Positions 63,610-64,000 of a stretch of 64,000 bases of DNA are shown here, one piece after another (within the stretch, counting starts at the first letter, position 1; every line of letters begins with the position of its first letter). Source of the stretch: Sulfurimonas sp. Its GTDB lineage: Bacteria; Campylobacterota; Campylobacteria; Campylobacterales; Sulfurimonadaceae. The notes beneath the pieces are model-generated. The model was given only the letters and a program-made list of their open reading frames with translations, searched no databases and was not told the origin of the DNA. The DNA lies in assembly GCA_021648285.1 (NCBI GenBank), contig JAKITC010000004.1, positions 1 through 64,000 of the forward strand, written 5' to 3'. The position numbers and the translations under genes were made by a program.

Positions 63610-64000
63610 CTAATTAGAGTTAAGAGTTATTGCGTTTGCAATTCTAAGCATAGTTTCATCTTTACCGATAATCGACATAACGCTATCTAGTCCAGGACCT
63701 GTCATTTTTCCAAGAAGTGCAACACGAAGAGGCTGACCGATTTTACCAAAACCTATCTCCATCTCATTCACTACTTCTTCCATCAGATGATGGTAGTCAA
63801 CAGGCAGATGAAGTTCTCCGGCAGAAGTAATTTTTGCTCCAAAAGCATTAAGTATTTCTACTGAACCTTCTTTGAAAGCTTTTTTAACAGCTTTTTCATC
63901 ATACGAAGTCGGAGTCTCTATAATCTCTTTTACAAGGGTCGCCATCTCTTTTAGAGTCTTTGCACGATCTTTAAGCTCATCAAGTAAAATCTCTTTTTTA
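63610..64000 (-). CDS. gltX: glutamyl-tRNA synthetase, C-terminal part (continues past window end)
   Basis: anticodon-binding domain 'IGFGKIGQPLRVALLGKMTGPGLDSVMSIIGKDETMLRI'; frame stays open to the window edge. Confidence 0.85.
   Translation of the reverse strand, partial: KKEILLDELKDRAKTLKEMATLVKEIIETPTSYDEKAVKKAFKEGSVEILNAFGAKITSAGELHLPVDYHHLMEEVVNEMEIGFGKIGQPLRVALLGKMTGPGLDSVMSIIGKDETMLRIANAITLNSN

Noticed and set aside
1-64000. CRISPR arrays, rRNA and tRNA genes
   Set aside because: No regularly spaced repeat array, rRNA conserved segment or cloverleaf candidate was recognised by eye; a tRNAscan/CRISPR search would be needed to exclude them formally.

Overview
AT-rich chromosomal window, most likely from a Campylobacterota (Sulfurimonas-like) bacterium; the taxon is inferred from gene content and order. 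Housekeeping genes (cdsA, dxr, tsaD, tpx, rmuC, tex, ABC-F, gltX end) are interrupted by accessory modules: a D12-class adenine methylase plus a single-chain restriction-methylation-specificity enzyme between dxr and tsaD; an ars cluster flanked by two different transposase remnants; a large copper/silver-type metal-response region (two-component system, GKCG-motif peptide, DoxX, GMC oxidoreductase, multicopper oxidase, CopB-like protein, P-type ATPase, CusCBA-like efflux); an NgoPII-like type II RM cassette whose endonuclease gene is frameshifted; a second two-component/cytochrome c operon; and a fad-type beta-oxidation operon. The strongest unannotated signal is a repeated promoter architecture, TACACA-N5-TACACA-N9-TATAAT with constant spacing. 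It lies upstream of most metal-response genes on both strands and defines a putative regulon that includes two orphan MKCGxGKCG peptides resembling copper-binding HvfA-type RiPP precursors. Several rearrangement scars (duplicated rmuC 3' end around the RM cassette, an rmuC/cytochrome fragment chimera after the copper ATPase, a duplicated methyltransferase 5' end around a BRO-domain cassette) show how the region was assembled. All calls come from reading the sequence and supplied ORFs; no database search was run.
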